From positions 1,488,001-1,552,000 of the forward strand of contig WBMQ01000003.1 of NCBI GenBank assembly GCA_016630905.1: DNA of 64,000 nt, in the 5' to 3' direction. The notes under the pieces were generated by a model. It made no database searches. It was given only the letters and a program-made list of their open reading frames with translations, and was not told the DNA's origin. Of the stretch, positions 1-9,969 are shown in pieces. The translations under genes were made by a program, and so were the position numbers. Within the stretch, counting starts at the first letter, position 1; each line of letters starts with the position of its first letter. The stretch is from Capillidium heterosporum (taxonomy: Eukaryota; Entomophthoromycota; Entomophthoromycetes; Entomophthorales; Capillidiaceae).

Positions 1-171
1 TGGATGAGTAGTTTAAGCCTCTTACTTCGAATGGTATATCCTATATATTTTAGTACTAACTAGCTATGTATATTCACTTACTTTATGTAAAAGACATAGC
101 ATAGCTCTCCAAACAAAGGGGCTTATGCTAATATCTGGGTTTAGACCACCAATTGAGTAACAAATTGCCAT
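1..171 (-). CDS. Etherase-type glutathione S-transferase-like protein, 5' part only (runs off the window)
   Basis: First copy of a local GST family, continuing beyond the left edge. Exon 1 is 82-171 (exactly 30 codons, start at 171) and encodes MAICYSIGGLNPD followed by the thioredoxin-fold signature SPFVWRAMLCLLHK. A short GTAAGT...TATAG intron follows, then exon 2 (1-40) with DIPFEVRGLNYSS. SPFxWR near the N-terminus is typical of the LigE/GSTFuA-like GST clade, where the Ser binds and activates glutathione. The frame is open in the visible part, in contrast to the neighbouring copy at 606-1462. Family assignment is by motif; function is inferred. Confidence 0.75.
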
Positions 172-605
172 AGCACTATCGAATAACTATCTTAGGTCTG
201 TAAAGATATGAGAATCCCTTCACTATATATATCCTTTTTGCAGCTATTGTTTAACTGGATCATATATATTTATAAAGTTTGATAAGTGATGTCACCTGGA
301 TGATTCCATTTATAATTAAATGTCTAATTATAACTACATTTTGATAGATAATTTGAACTCAAATAGTCAGAAATTTAGGAGCTTGTTGACAACATTATCC
401 CAATTTTATCGTTAAAATAGCACTTATATGTCCAAGGTAGTATGATTAGTAATACAATATACTTTTTTTAGCATGTTGAGCATCTGCTGAAATGATTCTA
501 ATCAGAGTTTACATAAAAGATCAAACTACTACTTGGCCCAGAACCAAAGAAATCCAATGCTGATTATTGCAAAATTTATATAAAACCTGCCCTGTATAAT
601 TAAAT
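172..605. other. Intergenic, AT-rich
   Basis: Space between the first and second GST-like copies. It should hold the promoter of the partial gene and the 3' end of the next. No ORF, RNA gene or repeat recognised. Confidence 0.6.
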
Positions 606-1462
606 TTAATTACCAGGCACGACCAACGCATTCTTACCAAAACCATCGTACAGCTCAGCGATGGAATCAAACCAACGCTTTAACATATTAGTTTCATCCA
701 ACTCCATAGTCTTCTGGAAGACCGAGTTGGCACTAATCTTCATCGATATAAGTAAACTGAAGAGGCAGTAATCAGAATAGGTAACTACAATATATAAATA
801 TTAATAAACACCAAGCAATCTTAGACTATGAACTTACCTACATCCCCTTCTAAGAACTTGGAAGTTTTCAGTAACTTGACTAAGGGTTGTATACCAACCT
901 TGACTTTAGCCCAAATCTCCTCCTCATTGATGTTCTGCAATAAAGTATCAAAAGGAACTTTGATTTCCTCTGACCTAGCATCCTTGAAGGCTTTGAGATC
1001 CTCCGGTTCAAATAAGCTCATGAATATTGGTGCTGCTAGCAGCATCAGTGGAGCCAAGCTCCTTCCATCACCACCTTCTACTGACCTTAAAAAATCGGGA
1101 CCATTTGGGAAAAGCTTGGGTTGATCAGGGTACTTCAGCTCCAGTTGATGTGCAATATTGTCGCTATCATAAAGCTGACAATTGTCATCCAAAATTACCA
1201 AGGGAACTCGATCCCATTTATTGTCGCTGTCAAAGGTGAATGTTACTAATTGTTTAGATAAATATACTTACGTCAGCTCTTTGATCTTTGGTCGAATGGA
1301 TCGATAGTTTAAGCCTTTTACTTCAAATGATATACCCTATATATTTTAATTGTGTGGAAATAAGTTAGCTTACTTTATGTAGAAGGCATAGCATCGCTCT
1401 CCATACAAAGGGCTTGGGTTGATGTCTGGGTTCAAACCACCAACTGAGTAACAGATTGCCAT
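606..1462 (-). pseudogene. GST-like gene, second copy, with single-base deletions in exons 1 and 2
   Basis: Four exons laid out like the intact paralogues at 3566-4446 and 14342-15189: 1374-1462, 1273-1336, 838-1226 and 606-784. Exons 3 and 4 match the paralogues in length (389 and 179 nt) and are open. They encode DNKWDRVPLVILDDNCQLYD, the C-terminal helical domain, and an end at LVVPGN. Exon 1 is 89 nt instead of 90 (a base missing in the run at 1410-1412, turning SPFVWRAM into SPLYGERC). Exon 2 is 64 nt instead of 65. As written, translation cannot join exon 1 to exon 3. Either the copy is recently dead or the assembly has indels; the well-kept downstream exons fit both. Confidence 0.6.
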
Positions 1463-2691
1463 ATTTTTTGAATAACTAAACTAGATTTGTATAGATGTAA
1501 AGTAGTCCTTTTTGCTGTATTTATAGTTTTTTGCTATTTTTAAACAGGATGCTACCAGTTTGTAAATTCAGTAGCGATTTTATTTGTATTATTATGTACA
1601 TAATTAACTGCTCAACTATTCCAACTTTAACTTTACTTTCCAGCATATAATTCGGATCATAGCAGTAGAGAGTTTAGGAAGAAATCGGGCGATTCTATGG
1701 GCAACGTCACCATACAAATCAAGACCTTGAACTAATGAGCGGTACTACCTTTGCTCCGTTTTTTCAAAAATATGTATATACTTGATCTGATACGATTTAT
1801 TACTTCAACCTATTTACTATATCAATGGGCTTATATACTTATTGCAGCAATCCAAATCAAGATCTAGGTAGATAATCGGATTATTGTCCAGTTCGGAACT
1901 AAAGAATTTCCTTGCTGTTCATTTGGGTATGCTGAAGTTATTTTGCTTATAGGACCTTTACAACCAAAAAGTCAATTTAGTATATTTGGAATTGGATATT
2001 ATTGTGATGATGAGTATCGAGAGATTAATAGATCCTAAAATTTATAAGGCTTCATATATAAAAGTATAAACTGGGCTTCTGAATAGGTTAGTTAGAAGTA
2101 CCCTTCAGCATTCTGTGGGCTCAGTTGATGTTGGAATAAATGAATCCCAAACACTCAAGTTCCTTTGAGATTATTATCTATCCTAAAATAAAATTTCTTT
2201 ATAACAATTCCAGGTTGTAAGCAATATTCTATCCTAAAATGCTCTTAGAGCATCCGCAATGGAGTTACTTCCTTGGTATTTCAGGCACTAGCACGTTGGT
2301 TTATTTATATGCTAATAACTCATTGCTAGATTCCTGTAGTTCAACATGCACCTCGAAGTTTAGAAAAATACCGGCTTCACCCTAAAAGGAAAAGTATATT
2401 ATAGATCTTATAAACTGCAATGCCAGTTTGTGCTGTGTATCTTTTGAATGTGATACTTGAATCACCCTTACTCTCTCGCACCAACCTTCAATTATAGAGA
2501 TATTGAGCTTAAATCAAAGGATAATATAGCGATCTTACTATGTATTCATGTAAGGGTTGAGCATAATAAACAAATTGAATTTAAATATCAGTCATTCAAA
2601 CAGATTTATAGTCCAGTACAGGGAATTAACCTTCTAAAAATATATAAACGGCATTTACTAGTGTTAAGAGAAAACAGTAGCTTTAGTATGC
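1463..2691. other. Intergenic, 1.2 kb
   Basis: AT-rich sequence. An open frame at 2457-2762 on the plus strand has no recognisable features and overlaps the better-supported secreted protein on the other strand, so it is not called. No RNA gene or repeat seen. Confidence 0.5.
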
Positions 2692-3012
2692 TCATATCTT
2701 CTCAGAGCAGCTTTTATTTTTACCACCGGTCCAATTGTAGGATTTACACTCACAAAATTTGACTGTCTTGAAGCAGGATAGAGAATATATGCCAAGTTTT
2801 TTATAATTGAAGTTATGTTTCTTCAGCTCACTGAAATTTTTGTTTATGGGTTTGGAGGAATATCTCATAGATGCTAGTGCCGAATAGTAGCAAATACTGT
2901 CATGGAAATAATCAAACTCGCAGATCGTCTTACATTTTGGATCACTGGCTAAGACGTGGGCCATAAAGACAAATAGGATTGTAGCCACTTTGATGGTAGG
3001 TATAGAGCACAT
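2692..3012 (-). CDS. Small secreted cysteine-rich protein
   Basis: Intronless 106-residue protein. The N-terminus is a plausible signal peptide (hydrophobic VATILFVFMAHVLA, cleavage expected near residue 22). The mature part of about 84 residues has seven cysteines (27, 31, 41, 80, 87, 89, 102) and one N-glycosylation-type sequon (NWT). Size, secretion signal and Cys content are those of a small secreted or effector-like protein. I do not recognise the family. It lies between two GST-like genes, which says nothing about its role. The odd Cys number and lack of any homologue in the window leave some doubt that the ORF is real. Confidence 0.5.
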   Translation of the reverse strand: MCSIPTIKVATILFVFMAHVLASDPKCKTICEFDYFHDSICYYSALASMRYSSKPINKNFSELKKHNFNYKKLGIYSLSCFKTVKFCECKSYNWTGGKNKSCSEKI

Positions 3013-3565
3013 ATATTTTTAAATAGCTTACTCTAACTACTGTTGCTGAAGCTTGGTTTATATGCCTTTTTAACTGCTTCAGCTGGAGTGTAAATTATTA
3101 CTTGAAGCTTTCGACTCAAAACTAAAAATCGCCATATTAGTGATGAATCCGCTAAATTTACTGCTTTAGATATCACCTCTTGAAATGGACTATAAGGTTA
3201 ATTCTATAACTTGGTTTTTTCTTAGTGCCAATACTATCATATTACTTTGTCACCCAAATGGTTAAAACTTTGGCAAGAGTAGGAACTATATCAATGCAAG
3301 TGGTTACCAAGTATTTATAGTTATAGTTCCCTATTATTTATATCTCGATATGTCAATTGCTATTTAACTCAAGGATAAAGCCGAAATGAGATATCTAAAG
3401 TTCCGAGTTAATAATCTATAGCTATTGATAAAGTTAGTATATAGCGCATTTAATTTGGGATTTTTGAACCCCATTTTAGAAAACCATTACATCAATATAG
3501 CCAACTTCAACAAAGATAACCAAAACTAAAGCTTATAAAAATTTAAATTATATCTAAAGCAAAGT
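3013..3565. other. Intergenic
   Basis: Promoter side of the small secreted protein and 3' side of the third GST-like copy. Nothing else recognised. Confidence 0.5.
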
Positions 3566-4446
3566 TTAATTGTCGACTACCGTCAATGTATTCTTGGCGA
3601 AACCGCTGTACATCTCGGCTATAGAATCGAACCATCGCATCAACGTGTTGGTTTCATCGAGCCCCATTGCCTTTAAGAAAACCGAGCTGGAACTGATCTT
3701 CACAAACATGAAGTAGCTGAAGACATAGTAGTCGGAATAAGTAACTGCAAATATACAAACATAATATTAGTAACAAGTAAAAACAACCTATAGTTACCGG
3801 TATCCCCCTCCAAAAACTTGGAAGCTGAAAGCACTTCGACGAAAGGCTTCAAACCCACCTTTATCTGCTCCAAGATTTCAACTTCATTAATATTCTGTAG
3901 TAAGATATCGAAAGGAATTTCGATGTCCTCGAGTCGCGATTCTTTGAAAGCATCCAAATCCTCCTTCTCAAAATGGTTTATGAACTTGGGTGCTGTCAAT
4001 AAAAATAAGGGACGGAACACCTTGCCAGAGACGCTGTTGAGAAGAGTAAAGAAGTTAAGCCCATTGGGGAAGAGTTTGGGTTGGTTGGGATACATAAACT
4101 CCAGCTGTTTAGCTATGTTGTTGCTGTCATAAAGTTGCTGATTATTGTCGAGGACGACTAAAGGTACTCTATCCCACTTACCTTGCCTATTTGTATTGAA
4201 TAATGGAGGTTAGAATTTGTAAAGATGACTTAAACCACTTACGTCAACTCCTTTATCTTGGGTCGGATATTCTTGTATTTCAGACCTTGTACTTCGAATG
4301 GAATTCCCTGTTTAGATGGAAAGTTATCGGTAAGATGCATAAAGTTGTTAAGTTACCTTGTGGTGTAGGCATAGCATCGCCCTCCACACGAATGGACTTG
4401 GATTAATATCTGGATTTAGACCACCGACTGAGTAGCAGACTGCCAT
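3566..4446 (-). CDS. Etherase-type glutathione S-transferase-like protein (intact copy)
   Basis: Four exons (4357-4446, 4243-4307, 3798-4186, 3566-3744) join without frame error into about 240 residues, a usual cytosolic GST length. The thioredoxin-like N-terminal half carries SPFVWRAMLCLHHK (putative glutathione-activating Ser), then GKWDRVPLVVLDNNQQLYDS with the cis-Pro segment RVP, and an acidic glutathione-contacting region. The rest is an all-helical C-terminal domain ending LTVVDN. The closest family I can name is the LigE/GSTFuA-like fungal GSTs. Substrate is unknown; a detoxification or stress role is inferred. Start chosen because MAVCYSVGG aligns with all sister copies. Confidence 0.8.
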
Positions 4447-5311
4447 AGCGCTTTCAAATACCTACTACAACTTAAACAGATGTAAAAGCAAAATTTTAAA
4501 CTGTACTTATAGATGCTGCGGTGTATAGAAAAGGGTATACTTGTTTTAAAGTTAAATTTAGCTTTGGGTATTTTAGGAGGGAATCGGATGGTCATATAAG
4601 CAACGTCATCATTTAATTGTACTTTGTTGTGGTTGTCCAACAGTACCACCCCTATTTGATTTTTAACTGTACATTCTATCAGATAGGATTACTAATACTA
4701 TATCTATGAATAAATAGAGGTGGTTATTACATTTTTCCACTAGATATTTGATAAAATGTCGGAATACCATTGATTATATAATGGGAATACATCACTTTCC
4801 ATCAAAAATGTAAAAAAGATGGAATCTTTATCGACATAAGTAGATATTGGCTAGATTCTTAATTTCTTGCTTTTAAACTCAAAGTAGTTGACAAATAACA
4901 GATGTAATGTATAGTTACACACCTACTTATAAATATCTATATTTTAAAAATGGTTATCTTATTAATTAGCTTTGTAGTAGTATCTTAAAAAGATGTATTG
5001 AATAATTTCTATGTATTTGTGTTAATAAGGCCATCTATTAATAATATTTTTCTAACTATATATATTGAAAATTTACAAAGATTTTACCCAATCTATTAAT
5101 ATATGCATATACAAACCCACCTATTATCGTTAGTTTTCCGTTCATACTTGTCTATAATAGCCCCAATACCTTTGATATCAATCGTAATGCTAATCGATAG
5201 CGGATAAGAGATTCATAAGCCTATTGGACTTCAAAGCGTCCTTGAACTAAGTTTTTTGTTGAGGTAAATAAACAAGGCTTCTAGCATTTAAATGTCCATT
5301 TATTGAAAAAT
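4447..5311. other. Intergenic, 0.9 kb
   Basis: Upstream of the intact GST-like gene and downstream of the F-box gene, which share orientation. The ORF at 4416-4649 overlaps GST exon 1 in another frame and is a shadow. No other feature seen. Confidence 0.5.
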
Positions 5312-6871
5312 TCATACTTTGTACGACAAAACTCTGGAAAAGTAGTACGGCTTGAATGTCTTCAAGCTGTAGTAATAAGGTTCATCCTCCACCTCTACTT
5401 CCTCCATACCATCATTGCCGTCGAAGTTGATAGCAACCGCCAACTTGGGTTTTGAAAAGTACTGCAACCACTCCAGCTTATTGTGCCTACCTCTACTTGT
5501 AGATTTGATCTGCAAACTCATTTTAAAAACCAAGTTAGGTCGACTCGGCCCTTGACATGAAATGTCTACCATACCATCACTAGTCAAAATAAAGTTACCA
5601 ACCAAAAGCTCAGACATCAACCCAGTGTCGTAACTAAATTTGTGGACAGTTCGGTTAGGAGGATCGGTAGTCAACAATACTTGAACCCTACCATTCATAT
5701 AGAACCTTAGATAGCGGTAATAAGTGACCATATGGATAGGCTGGTTGAACAGATTTTCTGACTCCCCCCTACGTAGGTAGTAGCAGGTGGAGATGTAAAT
5801 ACCGTCAAATCGAATCCTTGGGTAGTCAATCAAAAAGTATTTGTACTGGTTGTCAAATTTGTCTCGGATCAAGTTCTGTAAACTTGTAGAGTTGGAATCG
5901 GTGTCGTTTAGGAAGGAGGAATGTAAAGCAAAGTTGGGATGGTACAAGTAGTTGAAGTAGTGATACCAAAGTTGGTTAGAACGTACCAACAAAGCGGCTT
6001 TGATGGAAACTTGTGCAAACTGACCGATGCTCGCTAGATCTTTACAGACTACGTACTTTAGGATGTGGGGCCAAATGGGGATCGGGTAACTTTTCGATGA
6101 GGCAAGGTTTCTCAGCCTCCTTAGACAGAAAATGATATCTGCGTGGCTGAACCACATTTTTACTTTCATCAATATAAGGTGCGTTGCTGTCCCGAGTCGA
6201 ATTGAATTCTTCGAACCAATTTTTGACATGCTTGATCATTAAGTCGGTCTTGTACCAATCTTTGCTGCCACTACTAGAAGGCTGATAGTCTTTAGTTAAA
6301 TGAATCGACTTGACGAATTGGAAATCTGGACTTATATCTTCGTTAGCCTCCAAGTCTTTGAACTTGGAACTTTCGCTTGCGTCAGTAGATTGGAGATACT
6401 GCTTGAAACTTAAATCTACATCAGGATCTATTTTGAAAGCTTGGCGGTATCTGTTTAATGCTATATTAGTTAAAATAGTATAATGCAAGTTAGGTTAATC
6501 GCTACTGTTAAAAAACCATCCCAAACTTTACCTTCACCCAAAGCACCTGCCTTCTCATGTTTGACTGCCAATATGTACACCTTCAAAGCCAGCTTTTGCT
6601 TAGCTTCTATAGGTAGCTTTTGGTAGCCACTTATATCGAGATTCTCTTCCGTACCTGAATTCAACTCCTTATACAAACTAACGTCCAACTTTGTGTTCTT
6701 GGGTTCAGCTATCTCTTCCTTAACTATCGATGTCGATGTTGAGGGTAAATTTGGGTCACTTATATGTGATGTTTTCAATTTCTGTTCAACTTCTTCTACC
6801 CATTGCTTACGGAAGTATTCCAATTCTTGATTGACACTTGAATCTTGAGACATTTTTGAAGAGACTTTCAA
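5312..6871 (-). CDS. F-box protein of the FBXO9/Hrt3 family, with one apparent frame break
   Basis: Substrate-recognition subunit of an SCF ubiquitin ligase by family. Exon 1 (6532-6871) and exon 2 (to 6460) join across a GTAAAG...ATAG intron to give a TPR-like segment (GALGEALNRYRQAFKIDPD). An F-box follows (PIPIWPHILKYV), then the diagnostic C-terminal domain with PRIRFDGIYISTCYYLRRGE and MVTYYRYLRFYMNGRVQVLL, as in human FBXO9 and yeast Hrt3. Between EKLP and IPIWPHIL the frame slips by one base near 6077-6087. Removing one G restores about 495 residues, the family's size. A 25-nt GT-AG stretch about 65 nt upstream would also restore frame but is shorter than any other intron here. The protein may start at 6871 or at the second Met (6853). 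Confidence 0.8.
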
Positions 6872-7612
6872 TTTTTTAGACTTGGGCGCTTTTATAGCAT
6901 AATCATAGCTGAGGTTTTGCCAACTGCTCCTAAAATGTGACTACGCTTTATAAATGGAATGGTATCATTCGTCCTTACTATTAGTAATATACAAAGCTTT
7001 AATTTTGAGAGGTAAAGAGATCACTAACGATCTCGGTAAATTTTCTATGATGTTTAAAATAATTGCTATCGATTCAGGGTATATTGGGATAGCTCAACGA
7101 ACTTTGGTTTGAAATTTCACGTTTGTTTCGCTGTATATTAGCGTATACTATTTTTATAAAGTATAGCCTACTAACTCATATACGATTGAATGAGAAGCTA
7201 TATCACATTTCCAATATTTCAAAAGTTTTAATCAATATATATAGTTAATGCCTATTATTGAGGTCTAGATGTCTTATACTTTGTAAGATTGTTGATTCCT
7301 TTATAAACAGTTGAGTAGTACTAACATATGGATTCAATCTTCAATTTTAATTGGTGAACCAATACTGGTATTTAGAATTGATTTGCTAAAGCTGATATAC
7401 TGTATTTTGGAAAATACATTTATAGTATAAAGCTAAAGCATAATGACTTTACATAAATACAATATCCAGCAAATAAAAATTAGGTATCGTTTCATATCAG
7501 CTCCAAATCGAAAGCTTCAAACTTTTTAGAACGAAGCTCGAAAATCTACCATCAACCAATTTAGAACTCCAAGGAAGCAAGACCCAACCCTCAATAGAAA
7601 AGAATCAACAAA
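6872..7612. other. Divergent intergenic region between FBXO9/Hrt3 and bL31m
   Basis: Holds both promoters. No RNA gene, repeat or further ORF recognised. Confidence 0.5.
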
Positions 7613-8017
7613 ATGCTAGCCAATTTCAGTAAAACCTATGCACGACACATGTCCAAAGTCGCCAAAGAACTTCCTCAAAGTTTACCTCATAGAGCCCCTC
7701 AAACCTTTTACCCAACCGTAGTACTAACCGATGGCTCTACCATCAAGATGCGTAGTAGTGCACCCAAGGGTATTTTGTTATTAACTAAAGATACCCGTAA
7801 CCACAGTTTGTGGAATCCCGATCATTTAGCTGATAATGATAAGAGCAGCGATACGTTGACAAAGTTCAGTAAGAAGTACGAAGGTTTAGATAGTTTCGGT
7901 TTAGAGGAGGATGGTTTCGATTTCTTTGAAAATGTAGGGGAGCATGGTAACAAGAGTTTAAACGTCACTAATAAGGATTTGACCTTCTTGAGTTCGAAGA
8001 AGACGAGTAAAAAATAA
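7613..8017 (+). CDS. Mitochondrial large-subunit ribosomal protein bL31m
   Basis: Intronless, 134 residues. A basic, hydroxylated N-terminus (MLANFSKTYARHMSKVAK) fits a mitochondrial presequence. The core has the bL31 pattern: FYPTVVLTDGSTIKMRSS, then PKGILLLTKDTRNHSLWNP, very close to the yeast Mrpl36-type mitoribosomal proteins. It should sit in the mitochondrial 54S subunit near the central protuberance. The C-terminal 55 residues are an acidic/lysine-rich extension of low similarity. This is one of the few intronless genes among the housekeeping set here. Confidence 0.88.
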   Translation: MLANFSKTYARHMSKVAKELPQSLPHRAPQTFYPTVVLTDGSTIKMRSSAPKGILLLTKDTRNHSLWNPDHLADNDKSSDTLTKFSKKYEGLDSFGLEEDGFDFFENVGEHGNKSLNVTNKDLTFLSSKKTSKK

Positions 8018-8716
8018 GTGGGTTTTTATTTTTATGGCTTTTAATAGCTTTTATATTTAGTTTAGGTTATATTTGTGATTTGTTCAAATTCATTTCTTCA
8101 TTGTATTCATTTTAAGATAGTATTTAAATTGTAAGATTAGTACTATAAGAGATTCGATTCTACTAGGCTTTTCTTTTGTTACTGTCTTCATTTTTAAAAT
8201 ACTTTTATCCAAATATAAAGTACACATGTAGGATTTGAGGTATCTATATTTACGATATATTAATGGTGGGCAGCTTATTTAGAATGTAGTTAGTTAGCAA
8301 AGTCTTTTATACGCTGTAAGCAGGATCACGATTCTGATATAAAATAAACTATAATAATTAGCAAAGTTGTAAATGGCTTTATAAGTCTATTCTGCAGCTT
8401 CAACTGATAGCCTTATCTTTAGTTTAGACTTTACGTTTTCGCTTCATTTATATAATTACAACTGTGCTAAATGAAATTTGCTTTAGCTTATGTTGGTTTT
8501 GTATACATTGACAAAAACAAGGGTTTTATAATGCTATTCTTTTTCCTCTAAATAGCTTATGCAGTTAGAATAAAGCCTACATTGGTTGTATTTCATTTGA
8601 AATATCCAATGTTTACATATATAACGGTACAAGTATAAAAACTACAATATAATAAATAGGCCGAAATAATATTTAGTAGACTGAAATGATCCGTAAAAGG
8701 AATCAAACATTTAGCA
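8018..8716. other. Convergent intergenic region
   Basis: 3' flanks of bL31m and of signal peptide peptidase. AT-rich, no feature recognised. Confidence 0.5.
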
Positions 8717-9969
8717 TTAATTCTTAGTATTACGTTGACGTAAATTTTCGGTATCAGGCTTAGTAGTAGCAGTAGAAGTAGACGAAGATTCAGTGTCTTC
8801 TTCCTTTTTCTTCTTATCAGCTTCTGGGGTGGCTTCGAACTTGAACAGTTCGGTCAACTTACCTTGACTGATAGCAACTAGGGTAGGGGCCAAGATGCAG
8901 GCTGGTGATAGGTAGAGTAGCGCAGGCTGGGCGGCTTTGAAGGTATGCATGACAAAGATGGTAGTGCCAAGACCCAAGACGTAGGCGGTGAAGCAGGCTT
9001 GGAAGTAAGGCTTAGGAAAACTGGCCGAAAGTGGGCTGCGCTCCAACTTCTTCACTTCGAGGCTAGCAATACCAGGACCCGCCTTAGCTTTAGCAGCTTG
9101 GATAGCGTTAAAACGATCATAGGCTAAGCACAACGCTACAAAGATACCAGGTAAGACGATGTCGCCCAAGCCTAATAGCGTAAACGACAATTTACCAGTA
9201 ACAGCGTCAGGGGTGAATGATTTGGGCCACAACAGTTTGATGGGACCATCAAATTTGGTCGCTACCGTTACCATGACATCGGTACCGAAGACCCAAAAGA
9301 CGTCGTAGATGAAGAGACCAGCTAGTAAAATCATACCCGTCTTGAAGGAATCGAGTTGGATAAGTTGAATGGCAGATAGTGAGAACGAAAATCCAAACAG
9401 ATTGCTGGCTATCCAGTTCTTAGTCAAGGTATAGTAGATGGAGATTAAAATAGAAGCAACGAAACAGCCGATGTGGATAGGGGTAAACTTCAACTTGAAT
9501 AATTCTAAATAAATTAGCAATGGAGATGGTTAAAAAATGGTACCTTTTGTGCTCTGAGTCAACGAAAACTTGTAAGGTACGAAAGGGTCGGCTACCGTAT
9601 ACTTGGAAATGAGAGATAAAAATTTAGTCAAGGCCAATGAGCCAAAGATGGCAAAGTAAGTAGCAATGAGGTAGTTGATATACTCCTGCTTGACATATTT
9701 GAAAACTAAATACAAGCCAAACAACGCGCCCGATCCAAATATGGGGAACATGTAGGCATCTTCTGAGGATAAAGACTCTCCCTCCTCCTCATCTTCGTCA
9801 TCGCTATCATTTTCATCTTTGACGTAGTGTTCCCCCTATTTAAATTAAAATTTGGTAATATCAAAATAGTTACTTTAATCTTCTTTAATGAGGTTAAGGA
9901 ACCGACGTATACTAAAGTGGAGGCCATCGTACCGATGGCGGCATAGGCTTGCAACATGTTGGCACTCAT
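8717..9969 (-). CDS. Signal peptide peptidase, intramembrane aspartyl protease
   Basis: Cleaves remnant signal peptides and some tail-anchored proteins within the ER membrane. Three exons (9874-9969, 9544-9835, 8717-9504) give about 391 residues, the normal size. Catalytic motifs are intact: YD at about residue 197 (LFIYDVFWVFGTD) and GLGD at about 244 (FTLLGLGDIVLPG). The C-terminal QPALLYL motif is also present. An acidic cytosol-type loop (about residues 33-60) follows the first membrane span, and the C-terminus is a polar tail rich in K, S and T. No KKXX retrieval signal is visible; the protein ends QRNTKN. Confidence 0.92.

Noticed and set aside
2457-2762. 101-codon plus-strand ORF
   Set aside because: Overlaps the better-supported signal-peptide protein on the other strand and has poor coding character.
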